A stretch of 64,000 nt of DNA from Monosiga brevicollis MX1 (GCF_000002865.3 NW_001865053.1:142840-206839); one strand, 5' to 3'; shown: positions 36,558-48,238, numbered from the stretch's first letter. A program made the numbers and translations. The notes: generated by a model from the sequence alone, not told the origin.

Positions 36558-39500
36558 ATTAGCTTGACCTTACTTCCGAGACGACATCCTGGCTTCGATC
36601 TTCTCAATTTCAAACCGTTTGTCTTAGACGCGTGCAAGACAAGTCGTCTGTGGACGCGGATGGCAATGATGCCGATGCTGCCGAGCTCTTGCATGAGGAC
36701 CATGTCGAGGTGCGTGGCCCGCTCAAAGCCAGTCAGCTCATCGTGTCAGATTGGCTCGTACTCATGCACGGCGCACGGAATCATGTAGTTTCTCAGTCTC
36801 GATGACCTGCCACAAGCCACCAACATCGATCTGCAGGATCACGAAGAGCAGGTAAGCTTGGCCGAGCGGGATGCGACTCTGCGACGTTGCTGCACCGTCC
36901 ATTTGAGGCTTGCCTCATGCTTTTCGCGGGCTCTGATATGGAGCACAGCTGGAAGAAACCCAGGACTTGCAACGCATGCCCCTGTGTTTGATGCCCGTTA
37001 CCTCGACTCCCTATGGCGAGGCGCCTCTCCTCGGGTATGCGGACCAGCGTCTTGCACGCGCACTCTATTCCAGATTACATGGCCTCGTACATGACCGCAT
37101 GACCGCTCAACTTTGTCTGCCTGCTCTGCTCCCAACCCTTTTACCTGATGCACCAACAGCATGAAGGGTGATGTGATTGGCAATCGCAAAGACTTCAAGG
37201 TGCGTCCAATGCCAGTCTTGTCCTCGGCCCCGACTGTTTCTCAAGACCTTGGCATTTTCTGCTCTCCGCATATAGATGAACACCAGCATCCTGCACGACT
37301 CGGGTGCTCTGTTGCTGGGTGATGATGCCTCCCGCTACGTGGATCACTCCTTCATTCGTCCAACGACCAGTTTCGCAGGTTTGCTTCTATAAACCACTGC
37401 ACCACTTGGCATCATGCACAGTGCTAGCTCAAAGTCAGCCAAGGTGCCAAAGCTTACTCTTTGTACTCTCCGTAGTCTCAGCCATTGCACCAACTTCATC
37501 CCGCCGTGTGAGCATGGGGGCTTTGTCAGATGACGGAGGCGCGGACGATCTTGCTGGTTTTGATAGTGCGTCCTCTTCGCCATGTCTTCGCAAAAAGGCT
37601 TGGTTGGCTCGTCTCGCCCCAGCCTGCAACCGTCTCTCAGCATTGTTTCTATTTTGTACGCCATTTTTGCAGTGCCATCGCCAGGCGGGGCTTCGCCAAG
37701 CGGTCTTGCTTCTCCGGGCGGGCCCCAGATTGGTCTCAGCACACCTCGTCTTGCTGCACGGTGCGTTCAAGCCTGAGCACCGATTCACTGTCACTTTTGA
37801 CCCTTCCAAAACGCATGCGCTTACAACCGAACAATGGCTTCGACAGGCGAGAGGACGACCCCTGGGCAACCATGGATCCCCACGAGAACAATAACACCAC
37901 GCCCAACCAACCGTACAAGCGTCTCACTTCACTCAAGGTCGGTGATTGGTTCAAATATTGGGCGATGGGCAAGGTGCGCCCCTTTCATTTTGGTTGTCGA
38001 CGTGTGGCAGGTGCCGCGTGGCTATACTATTCGAGGCGAACACATTGCCAAGGACAAGAAAAGCAAGGCCTCAACCGTGCGCCCTCTGACTGCCTTTCTG
38101 CAACAACAACGTACGGCGTAATATCCTGCGCGGTTCAACCTGTCTTTTCAACTACGCATTGCATTCATTTGTTTTTCTCCTGGGGTGGCTAGGCGCCCGC
38201 CGTGAGCGTCGCCGTGGCACCGTGGCATTCATGCCGGCATTGAGCCAGCTGTGCCCCGATCGCTTGCGCGCCGAAGAGCAGCGACGTGCAGATGCAGCGC
38301 GTCAAGATCGCATCAATGCTCGCCGTACCCAACATACCATTGAAGAGCAGGTGTGAAATCGCGCGTCTGGCTTCTCGAATCATGCTTGACAAGCCCCCCC
38401 GCAAGAGCATGAGTTTAGAAACACACCATGAGTGACTGTTGTTAAAAGAATTGTCTCACTGATATCAACCCGGCATGTCGAATGCAGTGGGCCGTGCACG
38501 GCGTCCGCTACATGCCCGATACTCCGGAACTCTCACGCTGCGCTTTGGCCGAGATGCCCGATGCCGACGGCCCGGACATGGACGACTTTGATCACGACGA
38601 TGGCTATGACGCTCCCGTGCCGGATGCACCCCAGGTACGCCAAGTCAATACAATGCAATTTGCTGTTTGGCCAGTGGCCACATGGTTCGATAAATACCAA
38701 CCCCTCTCTCATCTTGGGGTTCCTTGGCAGCTCGAGTTTGAGCACGTGGAGCACGTGGGTCCCATCAACATCAGCTCGCAGAGTGACCAGCCCGCCTCCA
38801 CTTCACTGGTGCAGCCAGCCTACGAAGACCTGGTTCAAGATTACATCGTACGTTGTTGATGGTGCCGCGTTTGAGCGTTGTCTTTAGTTGCTCACACATG
38901 TCGTGTGCCCACTCCCCACCTTCTTTAGCAAAAATTCATCGCCGAATCGGAAAAGTATCGCATCGAGACCGATTTGACGCGCCGGGTGGAAACTTGGAAG
39001 TCACGCATCCAGCCAGTCTTGGAGGAGGAGGTGAGCGGTGAATTGCACAAAGGCCCCTTGTAATACCGAGCGGCTCATGTCTGTGGGATGTGGTTTGGGC
39101 CTTGCCCTTAGGATCAACGCCCGGCCTTTGATATCCACGACTACGGTGCCAAGCTCATGACGCGTTTGCCCGAGAACAAGAAGAAAGGTACGCCGATGCA
39201 AGAAAATGACACGCGAGCCAAACTGTTGAACTTGGTGTGCCATTGGTTGCTCATTGGGACATGCCCTGCCAATGCTCTTGTTCCAATGGCCAGAAACATC
39301 ATTCCCGGAGATTGCACCCAAAGAGTCCTTTCAGGTGGCGCGAGACTTTTTGGCCCTTCTGCAACTGGTACGTCCGTCTACTTGGCTGACTACAACTGGC
39401 GCGCGGAATAGCTTGGGGTGACAATGTGTTTGATGAAACGACTCACGCGGGGTTGTTTGCTTGCGTTGCTAGGCAAACAACGGCAACGTCGAGATTGTGC

Positions 39501-39678
39501 CTCCCAAGGAGGGCAAAGAATTTGGTGTCAAGCTCTTGCACCGGCAACAGGTGAATCAATGGCGTTTTGCTGAGCAAGCCTTGTTTAGTGTTTTCTGACA
39601 GCAGTTGGCCTGCTCTTCTGTCTTTAGATTCATCAAAATCTGTACGAGTACCGTGCACCTTCCCTCGAAGCCCACTAG
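35937..39678 (+). CDS. NCAPH2: Condensin-2 complex subunit H2
   Basis: NCAPH2 is the kleisin of condensin II, bridging the SMC2/SMC4 heads to the HEAT subunits during chromosome compaction. Exon 1 gives [20 protein letters not shown], matching human [20 protein letters not shown]. The next exons give [20 protein letters not shown] and [19 protein letters not shown], then [15 protein letters not shown], the conserved FLSLDDF motif. [20 protein letters not shown] follows. The C-terminal exons give [36 protein letters not shown] and [16 protein letters not shown]. The last, [13 protein letters not shown]...[14 protein letters not shown], matches the winged-helix end (human ANDYTVEI). Start at 35937 is the first ATG and aligns with the human N-terminus; stop is TAG at 39676-39678. 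The middle third (about 37000-38450) is poorly conserved, as in animals. A (CA)n tract lies in an early intron. Confidence 0.92.
36488..36555. repeat. (CA)n microsatellite in an NCAPH2 intron
   Basis: About 34 perfect CA units lie in the intron after the exon encoding [15 protein letters not shown]. Confidence 0.97.
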
Positions 39679-40349
39679 CATGAAGCCCACGAGCATGTGC
39701 CTCGGCGTCATAATGAATGTTTGAATCTTGTTTCATGTTCAGCGTGCAAACCAGAGCCTGCGAGGACTTGTTGAACCCGGCTTTGGCGTGTGGCTTTGTA
39801 ATGTGTCTGTATGTGTTGAATGTTGACTCGGAACAAGGTTGATAATGCGCTGTGTGCGTTGTGTGTGTGGCTCCAGCGCAGGCCTTGGTGCCCACAGAGA
39901 TTGAGAAAGAGCGTCTTGTGAAGAAAACAAAATCAATGAATGTCAAACGACGCAAAGACAAGCAATGAGGGAAAGCGATTTTCTTGTGAGCATGGCTAGA
40001 GCAAAACACGGAAAGGGCGCGGCATGGGCGCCGAATCGAGCCCAAAGCTTTGTCACGCGCGGCGCACTTGATAAGCAGCCCTGCTCAGCAGGGATGCGTG
40101 GCAGCAGCGTGCAAACGTGCAAACGACAACAATTCTATCGTCCAACATGCTTCTCACTGGTTCTCTGTGGCCGAGTCGGTGGCGCGTTCAACATGCACAT
40201 TGCCCAAGCCTACGGCGGCTTCCTTTTTCAAACGCACGGCCTACAAGGCACCAAGAGTTGAAAGAGACGATAAAACAAATGCCATGAGTCGCCGTGTTCT
40301 GGTCAAGTTCTCAATGCTCCACAATAAAGTCAGATCTAGTCTAGAGTAA
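39679..40349. other. Convergent intergenic region (NCAPH2 and FTSJ1 3' ends)
   Basis: No gene or repeat is seen in these 670 bases; it should hold both 3' UTRs. Confidence 0.5.
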
Positions 40350-42027
40350 TCAGCTAGGCTCATTGGAAGAAAAAGAGCCAGTAGCAGACAAACGTGAAGA
40401 ACAAGTGGTTGAGAGGCCAACCTTGGCATAGGGCGGGCTAATGGGTGTCTGTGTCGGGGCTTTCAGAACGGCTCCATCAGCCAAGGGGTACGTTTTGTCA
40501 CTGTCAAAGCAGTTGAGGTCGCCACAGGCCAGGAATGGGACAATGGCCCGGTTGACGCCCACCAGCGCATTTTCGTATTTGTCTGCATGTGCCGTGGCGT
40601 ACAAGGCACGGTGGGCGCGGGGGGAGGCAAGGCCAAGCGAAGAAAGCCGTGACATGTAGCAAATCAAGAAACAAAAATTAATAAAAACAAACAAGTCTCC
40701 TACCGTAGTCGTGGTCCAGAAGGGGGTTGGACATGTGTGGTGTGTAGCCCTCGGGGGGATTGTAGCCCACGCACACCACAAACGCCTCTGAAGAAAAGGA
40801 AAGCAGCGATGGGAGCGGCAGGTCCAAGGGAGCAGGCGAGACAAATGAAGAGCGAGTGAGTTCACTGTCACAGACGAACAAAGAGACTTGCGGTAGCTTG
40901 GAAAGCATGTTAGAGCGGGAGGGTGTATTGGGGCGGATGCATGTGAACCCCGACGAACCGATGGAAGAGTTGCGGCTTGAACGCGGCTTGCTGCAGGTCA
41001 CGACATCAAAGAAGGTTTCAAGCTGGGCATAGAGCAACTGGACGTCACGGCCTCGGAAAATCTGCATGGGGACGCAGCGGCAACGAAGAGGTGAGAGCAG
41101 TAAGATGAGGGCGAGCAAGCCTGTCTGCGGCAACCTTTTGATCTTTGCCTCACCTTGGCGATGAAGGTGCCGCCACGCTTGAGCACATGGGTGGAGATGT
41201 TGAGAGCGGCAAGAATCAGCTGGGACTGCACATACTCGTCAATGTCGTGCAGACCTGTCACGTCGGGAGCGCCATCCGACACCTGGCGTGGGGCAAACAC
41301 GGGAGTCAACGGGACATCAGAGGACAGAGCGGCTAAGACTGCCCAGACAAGTGCTTCCTTTGTTAGTATGCGAATCAAAAACAAATGGGCACAAACCACA
41401 AGATCAGCATAGCCGCCGTCAAAGTGCTGCACAATCTCTTGGGCCGTTGCTTCCTGCGTCATCAGGCATGGGGTCAACGCAGGGTCAATGGGCGCGTTGT
41501 GGACAGGCAGGCACATGGACGTGGAACACGGCAGGCATGCACACCTTGGTGATGTCGCCCTGCATCTGGATCACGCCAGGCAGAGGGGCCATGGCTTGCA
41601 AATCAACGGCCACAATCTTGACGCGGTCGTTCTCGGTGGGTCTGTGCACATGTGGCGAGCGCGTGAAATAAATATGCATGGACGGGCTGGGCTACACGTT
41701 GTCGAGCAATGTTGTTGACCCACCGCAGCTTTTGGCTCAGCACTTGCGACCAGGAGCCGGGGGCGGCGCAGAGGTCGACGACACGTTCAACATTGCGAAA
41801 GATGTCAAACTCTTCGTCCAGCTGGAGTAGCTTGAAGGCGCTACGCGCGCGGTAGCCCTGATCACAAGCACGCAGAGCAAAGTCGACGATCAGGTCTGGC
41901 CATTGTCAAAACGGGTGTGGACGTGGGCCTTGGGCTTGCTCGTCAAGCCGAACAGGCTTCGGCCGCATACCTCCTCCTTGGCCTGGCGGTAGTAAATGTC
42001 GCGCTTGTCCTTGCTGCCCCGACCCAT
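40350..42027 (-). CDS. FTSJ1: tRNA 2'-O-ribose methyltransferase FTSJ1/TRM7
   Basis: FTSJ1/TRM7 uses SAM to methylate ribose at positions 32 and 34 in tRNA anticodon loops. The start at 42027 gives [19 protein letters not shown], closely matching human. Next comes [19 protein letters not shown] with the catalytic Lys, and [19 protein letters not shown], the SAM-binding glycine motif. [20 protein letters not shown] follows. [15 protein letters not shown] supplies the catalytic Asp, [12 protein letters not shown] the second Lys, and [20 protein letters not shown] follows. [12 protein letters not shown] and [20 protein letters not shown] are also conserved, ending with [15 protein letters not shown] and PISPPY. 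About six exons have minus-strand GT..AG introns. The divergent tail after PISPPY is short, with the stop at 40350. Nucleolar FTSJ3 and mitochondrial FTSJ2 are excluded by the APLPG and PPEG blocks. Confidence 0.95.
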
Positions 42028-42270
42028 GCTGTCAACAAGTGCCGCCAAGCCACACACGACGATCGCCATCAGTCAAGTTGCCCCCAATACCTTCCGCCGA
42101 CAGGGACGGGCATATCACAGGCAAAAGCACCAGAGGGCATGCCTCTAGTCCCCCTCTCACCCAGCTAGACCACTGCAAACACATCACAAACGCCGACACC
42201 ATCCATAGAGCATCCATAGATGGAGCAGCCATAGCGTAGGCATCGAGCACTCGAAGCAGCGCTGCCGTTT

Positions 42271-42307
42271 CAACACACACACACACACACAGACACACAC
42301 ACACAGA
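42271..42307. repeat. (CA)n microsatellite
   Basis: CA units interrupted twice by AGA. Confidence 0.93.
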
Positions 42308-42369
42308 CCTGCTGTTGTTCACGTGTGACCAGAAAAATCTGACAACTTCAATAGGAATGTCAGACAAAT

Positions 42370-42372
<3 letters not shown>

Positions 42373-42408
<36 letters not shown>
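42373..42408. repeat. (GT)n microsatellite
   Basis: About 18 perfect GT units. Confidence 0.95.
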
Positions 42409-42409
<1 letters not shown>

Positions 42410-42557
42410 TTTGTCTTTTGTCTTTTGTCTTTTGTTGTTGCTTCTTGTGAGTATCAAGAGTGTTGAAGCAACTCTCTGCTTGAGGCTTTGGATTACCACA
42501 GCGCGTTTACCAGCACATCGGTCATCTCTCTGCTTTTGATGTTGTCCGCAGTCGCGC

Positions 42558-42559
<2 letters not shown>

Positions 42560-42590
<31 letters not shown>
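42560..42590. repeat. (GT)n microsatellite
   Basis: About 15 GT units preceded by CGCGCG. Confidence 0.95.
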
Positions 42591-42592
<2 letters not shown>

Positions 42593-43005
42593 GCAATTTC
42601 CAAACGCCGCGACACACACACACACAGCGAGGCGTCGACACGGACACGGACGCACACCATCACCATCAGTGATCGGACTGGAGCACATGATCTGCGTGTG
42701 CGTGCGCGCGTGTATGTGTGTATTGGGCCGGATTTCTGGTCGATTGGAGAGGTTGTTGGTACTGCCTGACCGCATTCCTAGCTGCCAAACTCGCCATTGA
42801 AGGTAAGCAGGCGTGCGTCAAGCGGGATAGGGATTGGAGGGTCGGCCAGTGGAGGTCGTATCTTGCTCTTGGATGGCGAGCCGGGTATCGACGGGGAGCT
42901 TTTGTCAAAGTGCCAGCAATGCGCCACGGTTGTTCTTCTTGGTGTAGCTCGTGTGCTCATATCCGATCCATTCCACCTCTCAGCTGTACGATCGATCAAG
43001 TCACA

Positions 43006-44169
43006 ATGGGGCGTGCTCTTCCATCAGTCGGAGTGCTCTGCTCCATCATTCTGTTGGCCACCATTGTCTTTGGGGCCAGTGCCCAAGTCAATGAAACTAC
43101 AGCAATGTCGACAACAAGCGAAGCGTCAACGACAGCAGCACCGACAACAACCACTCAAGCAACGACAACGACAACGACGACGACGACGCCTGAAACGACA
43201 GGCGACTCGACAACAAACGAAGCGTCAACGACAGCAGCACCTACAACAACCACTCAAGCAACGACAACGATGACGACGACGACGACGCCTGAAACGACAG
43301 GCGACTCGACCACAAACGAAGCGTCAACGACAGCAGCACCGACAACACCCACTCAAGCAACGACGACGACGGCGACGGCGCCTGAAACTACAGCGTCGAC
43401 AACAAACGAAGCGTCAACGACATCAGCACCTACAACAACCACTCAAGCAACGACAACGATGACGACGACGACGACGCCTGAAACGACAGGCGACTCGACC
43501 ACAAACGAAGCGTCAACGACAGCAGCACCGACAACACCCACTCAAGCAACGACGACGACGGCGACGACGACGACGCCTGAAACGACAGGCAACTCGACGG
43601 CAAACGCACCGGCAACGACAGCAGCACCGACAACACCCACTCAAGCAACGACGACGACGGCGACGACGACGACGCCTGAAACGACAGGCGACTCGACAAC
43701 AAACGCACCGGCAACGACAGCAGCACCTACAACAACCACTCAAGCAACGACGACGACGACGATGACGACACCTGAAACGACAGCCAACTCGACGGCAAAC
43801 GCATCGTCAACGACATCAGCAACAGCTTCAGCGACGACGGCCGTCGCAACAACAACAAACGCGACAGTGATAGACTCAACAACGACGACGACTGAAGTGA
43901 CCACGCCTGGTTCACCAACGACGACGAAAGCCGCGACCACCACGACCACCACGACCGCAGCTGCTGTCACCATCCAATCGGGTGGGGGCGGACCCAGCAC
44001 CAATGTGCCTTTGGTTGCAGGACTGACGGTGACCGCAGTGGTTCTAGCCGGAGTGCTGGTCATCTTCTTGAGGAAGCGGCGCTTTCGTGGCTCTGACAAG
44101 GTTTACCACACGCGACTCATCAATGCCAACTTTGATGAAGACTTTGGCCAGTATGATGAGGACCTGTAG
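43006..44169 (+). CDS. Thr-rich mucin-like type I membrane protein
   Basis: A single open exon of 387 codons encodes a cell-surface protein. Residues 1-26 form a signal peptide (MGRALPSVGVLCSIILLATI...). Residues about 38-265 comprise seven imperfect repeats of about 33 residues, built on APTTTTQATTTT...TPETTGDSTTN. They are dense in Thr and so probable O-glycosylation sites, with sparse N-glycosylation sequons (NET, NST). A less regular Thr-rich stalk follows, then a Gly-rich spacer. A hydrophobic helix, VPLVAGLTVTAVVLAGVLVI (about residues 335-356), is followed by a basic stop-transfer RKRRF and a short acidic cytoplasmic tail ending DEDFGQYDEDL. I chose the ATG at 43006 because it alone gives a signal peptide; an upstream in-frame ATG at 42718 does not. 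No catalytic or adhesion domain is present. It is likely a glycocalyx or adhesive component; no orthologue is recognised. Confidence 0.85.
   Translation: MGRALPSVGVLCSIILLATIVFGASAQVNETTAMSTTSEASTTAAPTTTTQATTTTTTTTTPETTGDSTTNEASTTAAPTTTTQATTTMTTTTTPETTGDSTTNEASTTAAPTTPTQATTTTATAPETTASTTNEASTTSAPTTTTQATTTMTTTTTPETTGDSTTNEASTTAAPTTPTQATTTTATTTTPETTGNSTANAPATTAAPTTPTQATTTTATTTTPETTGDSTTNAPATTAAPTTTTQATTTTTMTTPETTANSTANASSTTSATASATTAVATTTNATVIDSTTTTTEVTTPGSPTTTKAATTTTTTTAAAVTIQSGGGGPSTNVPLVAGLTVTAVVLAGVLVIFLRKRRFRGSDKVYHTRLINANFDEDFGQYDEDL
43120..43800 (+). repeat. Coding tandem repeat of the mucin-like gene
   Basis: Seven copies of a roughly 99-base unit share CAGCACC..ACCACTCAAGCAACGAC and the (ACG)n run. 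One copy (near 43335-43400) is shorter, encoding TATAPETTAS. Some copies are nearly identical over long stretches, which implies recent duplication or conversion. Confidence 0.9.
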
Positions 44170-44910
44170 TCTTTACGCTTTGGTGTTTTTCAACAGCGAG
44201 AGCCAAATTTCGTAGTCGTGACACTGCGTGTCTTCTTTCTTGTCTTGTGTTTTTGCCATCGAGTGAGTGCGTGGCTCCGTCATGTAAGCTGGTTTGGTGA
44301 AAATCATCTTCTTCATTCATGGGCACCATGCCTCATGGCAGGCGTTGAATTGAAAACTTGTTGCCTCTCGCGCACCGAAGCGCGCACCATCTCGACCACT
44401 AACATATTCGAGCCGAAATGTTTTAACGGCACCATGTCGAAGGGGAAAAAAAAAATCACATAGGTCGTTGCTCAACACAGCGGCCATGCTTGTGAGTGGG
44501 CGAGTGAGTGGATGATTGAGTGACTTTGTGTCTCGTGCCCTCGCATCCCAGGTGTATGCATCTGCCTCCAAGTGCCTGCTGCCTTCTGCGTGCGTGTGGG
44601 GCAAGCGTCTGCCACTTCTCGCCTTCATCACCCTCCATAAACAGAAATAATACAGGCGCTCAAGTTTTTTTATTTTTTTATTTTTATTTTTTGTTTGTTT
44701 TCATGTTTTTCATTTTTTTTTAAAAATCTTTCAAACGTCGAATTGGCATCATCCCACTGAACTGCATCGGCGTCGGAGGGGGGTCAGAGTACCACCGGAT
44801 AGCATATTGTTATCGAGTGGAGGCTCGTGGGAATTGGTGGGGTGGTGTGGGGTGGTGTTGGGGGTTGATTTCATTCGCGACAGAGGGTGGGCGTGGGTGC
44901 AGACAACACC
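44170..44910. other. Intergenic region after mucin-like gene
   Basis: It contains a T-rich stretch (44665-44730), likely near the mucin 3' end. A G-rich region at 44840-44890 precedes the RING gene. No gene is seen. Confidence 0.5.
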
Positions 44911-47485
44911 ATGGCTCAGCATGGCGCTGGTGAGCTGGGGTCGGTCTGGGCCAGCGGCTGGTGGCACGGGTGGCGCATGCGCCTGATCAACACCACAGAG
45001 CACGTGCTTTCGCAACTCGTTGCGGCCATGTCTTTGCTTCGTACAGATGAGTTGGAGACGCTCATGTTGGACACTTACGAGGGAGATGTGATCCACGACT
45101 GGTGCTCGAGCCTCCTCCTCTCCGCCAGTGCCAGCCATGGGACGCGCGTGCCCGTCTCCATCACCGTCTTGCAGTACGCGGATCGGAGCGTGGCTCGCCG
45201 CGCAGCCTGTCTTCTATTTGCCTGTGGCTTGCCGTTTCGCTACCACAATGCCACATTTGTGTTTGCGCGCCATCACCACGACGCGATTAACCACCTGAGC
45301 GACCTAACCGCTCGCTTGGCCCTGAATCCTTCGGTCGAGCTGCAGGCGACGCTCATGCAGGAGCTCTGGCCGGACGTGTCAGGTTCAATGCAGCCGTTTC
45401 GATACGCTCAGCGCTGGTGCTTTACGATTCAACATCTGGCTCGCCATATTTGCGCAGCGCTGCGGAACGCGGACATGGGCCTTCGCCTCTTTATCCGCTA
45501 CGCCCGAGCTGTGGCGGATCAATGCTTGAGCCACAGCGAACGCGGGCGGATTCTTTGGGATGCCAGCCTCCAGGCAGCTGCGAATGGCGCTTCCGATATG
45601 GCCGAGGATATCTTGCTCCTGCTCGTCCGCCGGACGCAAGGCCTGTCCATGTTTGCCGAGGCCCAGTTCGAAGGCCTCCAAGCCATCTACGAGCTGTTGG
45701 TCGTGGTATGTGGATGTAGCCTCTTGCCATCGCGGTTTGAGGTCCCCTCAGACCTCGCGTTTGTATGAATCCCAACCTCGCAATCGTTCTGGTATGTCAT
45801 GCTCACGCCCGTGGCCCTTCCCGGTGCACCAACAGCTTGGCGCCGAGGCCCCGACCCTGGTCGCTGCAAGCACGCAACACAGGCTCGCCGAATGGTTGTG
45901 CAGCCTGGCCGGCACACTCAAAATCAACGCAGAGCAGCAAACCATCGAGCCGCAACATTTCACACAGTGCGCTCGCATGTTTGCTCTCACCTTTGCCGAG
46001 GCTCTTTTCAAATTTCGCGCCGTCATGGTGCAGCTGGGATCCTCGATCGAGTTTGGTCAGCACTTGGCTTGGCTTCTTGTCCACGAGGGCGGCACGCCCG
46101 ACACTCGCAAATGGATCGATTTTGCGCTACGTGAAATTGCGCATGCGCAAATCGAGTTGGACGCCTTCGCCCGCAACGCTGAGGCTCCCAGTCTGGTGCG
46201 TGGTCTGCGCCAGTACATGGCCGACTGGCTTGCCCGTCAACCGGCTCTGGCCAAAGATGCGACTTTTGATGCCGCCTACTGCCTCATGTATCGCTTGCAC
46301 GAGTTTCGCACCGAGGCTCATGATCGAGGCTTTGGAAGCAATGTCCGCGCCACAGCCGCCGAATTTGATCGCGCCGAGGACCCGTTGGACCAGCGCGAGC
46401 AGGTTGTGCGGCTCAATTGGCTCGATTCCCACGGATCGCCCCCGGTCGTCTGCATTGCCTCCAGCGGCACACCCCACAAACTAGAGCACGCCATAACGCT
46501 TGTTGAGCGCGGCGCCCCTTGGGTGACCACCCTTTCCTTTCCCGGTCCCATTTGCCACCGTGTGCAATCGGAGTTTTTACAAGAGCGCGAGCCACTCGTT
46601 TCGCAGTTGGCGTTGGCAGCTATTCGCATCTGCCGCTTCTCAGGCTCTGCTAATCTGAATCAACTCCTCAGCGCCCGCGAGGCCGTGATTAGCCAGCTGC
46701 GCAGCACGTTTGCAGCAGCACTGCAAGCGAGCGATGGCTACTTGGAACAGCTGGCCGCAAGCAGTACCTTTGACCTGGAGGCAATTGGTGTCGAGCCCGA
46801 TGGTGAGTGCAGCGTGTGTCTCAGCCGCTTTGACGGTCGCGATGACGACGAGATTGAAGCTGGAACCACCATTGGTAATGAGAAAGACAACGAGTGCGAC
46901 AACGACGACAATGACGAGGGGCCAGTGGCATCTGAAAACTCGCAGGTGGCGGAGCAGGAGCAGGAGCAGGAGCAAGAATCGCAACCGCAGCCGAGCGATG
47001 CCCCTTCCAATACAACAGGCACACATCGCGCAGCACAGCTCGTGGCTCGCCTGCCATGTTCCCACGCGTTTCACCTAGAGTGTGTCACAGGCTTTATGCG
47101 ACTCAATCGCACGTGCTGTCCATTTTGTAATACACCCGTCAAGGCCGAGGCACCTCCGCTTCCCCCACGTCCTACAACCAGACATCATGCAGGGCCTGCC
47201 CTGATTCTCAATTGGCTCAACGAGTTGTGGGCGGACAACGCAGAACGCTCCGGCTGGCCCTGTGCTGACCAGATCGCCTTTTGCTATCGGGCGCTAGCCA
47301 ACCTGGTGCGTGTGAGCAGCCCAGCTGATGTCGTTGTTTGGGCCACTTCTCGAGTTTTGGAGCTCACACTGCTGTCATGTTGCTATGCGCGCTTCTCCGC
47401 GTCTGTCGACTTAGAGTTACTCCATGCCTGCCTACGCAGTGCCCTTGCTTATGTACATTGGAGAAATGAAGCCGGCAGAGTTTGA
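44911..47485 (+). CDS. RING-H2 finger protein with large N-terminal helical region
   Basis: Exon 1 (44911-45705) and exon 2 (from 45836) join in phase 0 and give about 814 residues to the stop at 47483-47485. The first 600 residues are helical with no recognised domain. At about 46808-47132 a RING-H2 finger is present: CSVC, then after 79 residues LPCSHAFHLEC, then CCPFC. This gives the C-x2-C, C-x-H-x2-H-x2-C, C-x2-C ligand order typical of E3 ubiquitin ligases. The linker between the second and third ligands is normally under about 40 residues. Here it is acidic and Gln/Glu-rich (EQEQEQEQESQPQ). Coding-like sequence continues past the stop in another frame to 47786 (for example ARQAPVQVRYAVAC-type helices), so the annotated C-terminus may be wrong. 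The likely role is E3 ligase; the substrate is unknown. Confidence 0.8.
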
Positions 47486-47786
47486 GCGATTGGTGCATGA
47501 CATGCGTCAAGCCCCGGTGCAAGTCCGCTACGCGGTTGCGTGCTGCTGTGGATCTTTTCTCGACTTGCTGCGCCTCTCAATGACGACCAAAGTCCTCTTT
47601 CGGTGCCTGGAGCTGGCTCTGGCCACGTGCAATCCGCCGTATCCAGTGCCGGAGAGCGTGACCACTTGTCTTGACTCCTTGGTGCAGAAAATTCTTTCGT
47701 TTCCGAATGAAGCGGGGCTACCGGCGCAGCTGCAGGCTAGTGTGGATGCGTTTAAAGCACGCCAGGCAGGTGATGGCTCCTCATAG
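47424..47786 (+). CDS. Likely C-terminal continuation of the RING gene in a shifted frame
   Basis: This frame overlaps the end of the RING reading frame and continues for 120 codons, for example YIGEMKPAEFERLVHDMRQA and DLLRLSMTTKVLFRCLELAL. It looks like helical protein of the same style. A 40-base GT..AG interval (about 47434-47473) would join the frames, but it is shorter than other introns here. A base-calling error or real frameshift is the alternative. I regard it as part of the same gene rather than a separate one. Confidence 0.5.
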   Translation: MPAYAVPLLMYIGEMKPAEFERLVHDMRQAPVQVRYAVACCCGSFLDLLRLSMTTKVLFRCLELALATCNPPYPVPESVTTCLDSLVQKILSFPNEAGLPAQLQASVDAFKARQAGDGSS

Positions 47787-48238
47787 CCACCACCTCCTCT
47801 GTTCTTTGGCTCGGCAAAGATATGCATTATAGATCTAATTAACATGTAACATGTATGCCAAATCATTTGGGCCTTGTGTCTTGAAACCTTCTCGTTTTTC
47901 TTCTTCCATTTTTTTTTTGGCTTGAATGCTCCGTGGTGTTTTTGACAACAGCGCTCGTGTGCAGGCAAAGGCTCATTTTAGAACTGGTGGAATATGACGG
48001 GCGTTTGCGACTGTCAGCACGCGAGATGTGATGGGATTGGGTTCGATGGTCGATTAAGGGAGGAGGTCTAGCAGGCAGCAAACCAAACGCTAGTTATGAA
48101 CAAATTGTGAGATGCGTGGCATCGATGCGAGGGCTCTGCCCTGGGCACGCATTCAGCAATGGCCGTCCGACTCTGAAGATGGCCATCAAACACACAAATC
48201 GAGATTGACTCGAGTTGAAGCGAAGCTGCAAGCGTTGC
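47787..48238. other. Convergent intergenic region (RING and cyclin-J 3' ends)
   Basis: AT-rich around 47815-47865 and otherwise featureless; both 3' UTRs should be here. Confidence 0.5.

Larger units (their letters stand above)
42028..43005. other. Divergent region between FTSJ1 and mucin-like gene, rich in CA/GT repeats
   Basis: Nearly one kilobase contains CA tracts at about 42271-42307 and 42613-42626. GT tracts lie at 42373-42408 and 42560-42590, and a triple TTTTGTC repeat at 42411-42434. No gene is supported. Confidence 0.6.

Noticed and set aside
42718-43005. Upstream in-frame ATG extending the mucin-like protein by 96 residues
   Set aside because: The extension has no signal peptide and would bury the excellent one at 43006; it runs through a repeat-rich promoter-like region.
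43430-44099. Long Ser/Leu- and Val-rich open frames antisense to the mucin gene
   Set aside because: They only mirror the Thr-codon repeat on the other strand.
46738-47074. Leu-rich open frame antisense to the RING insert
   Set aside because: It mirrors the GAG/CAG-rich acidic insert of the RING gene.
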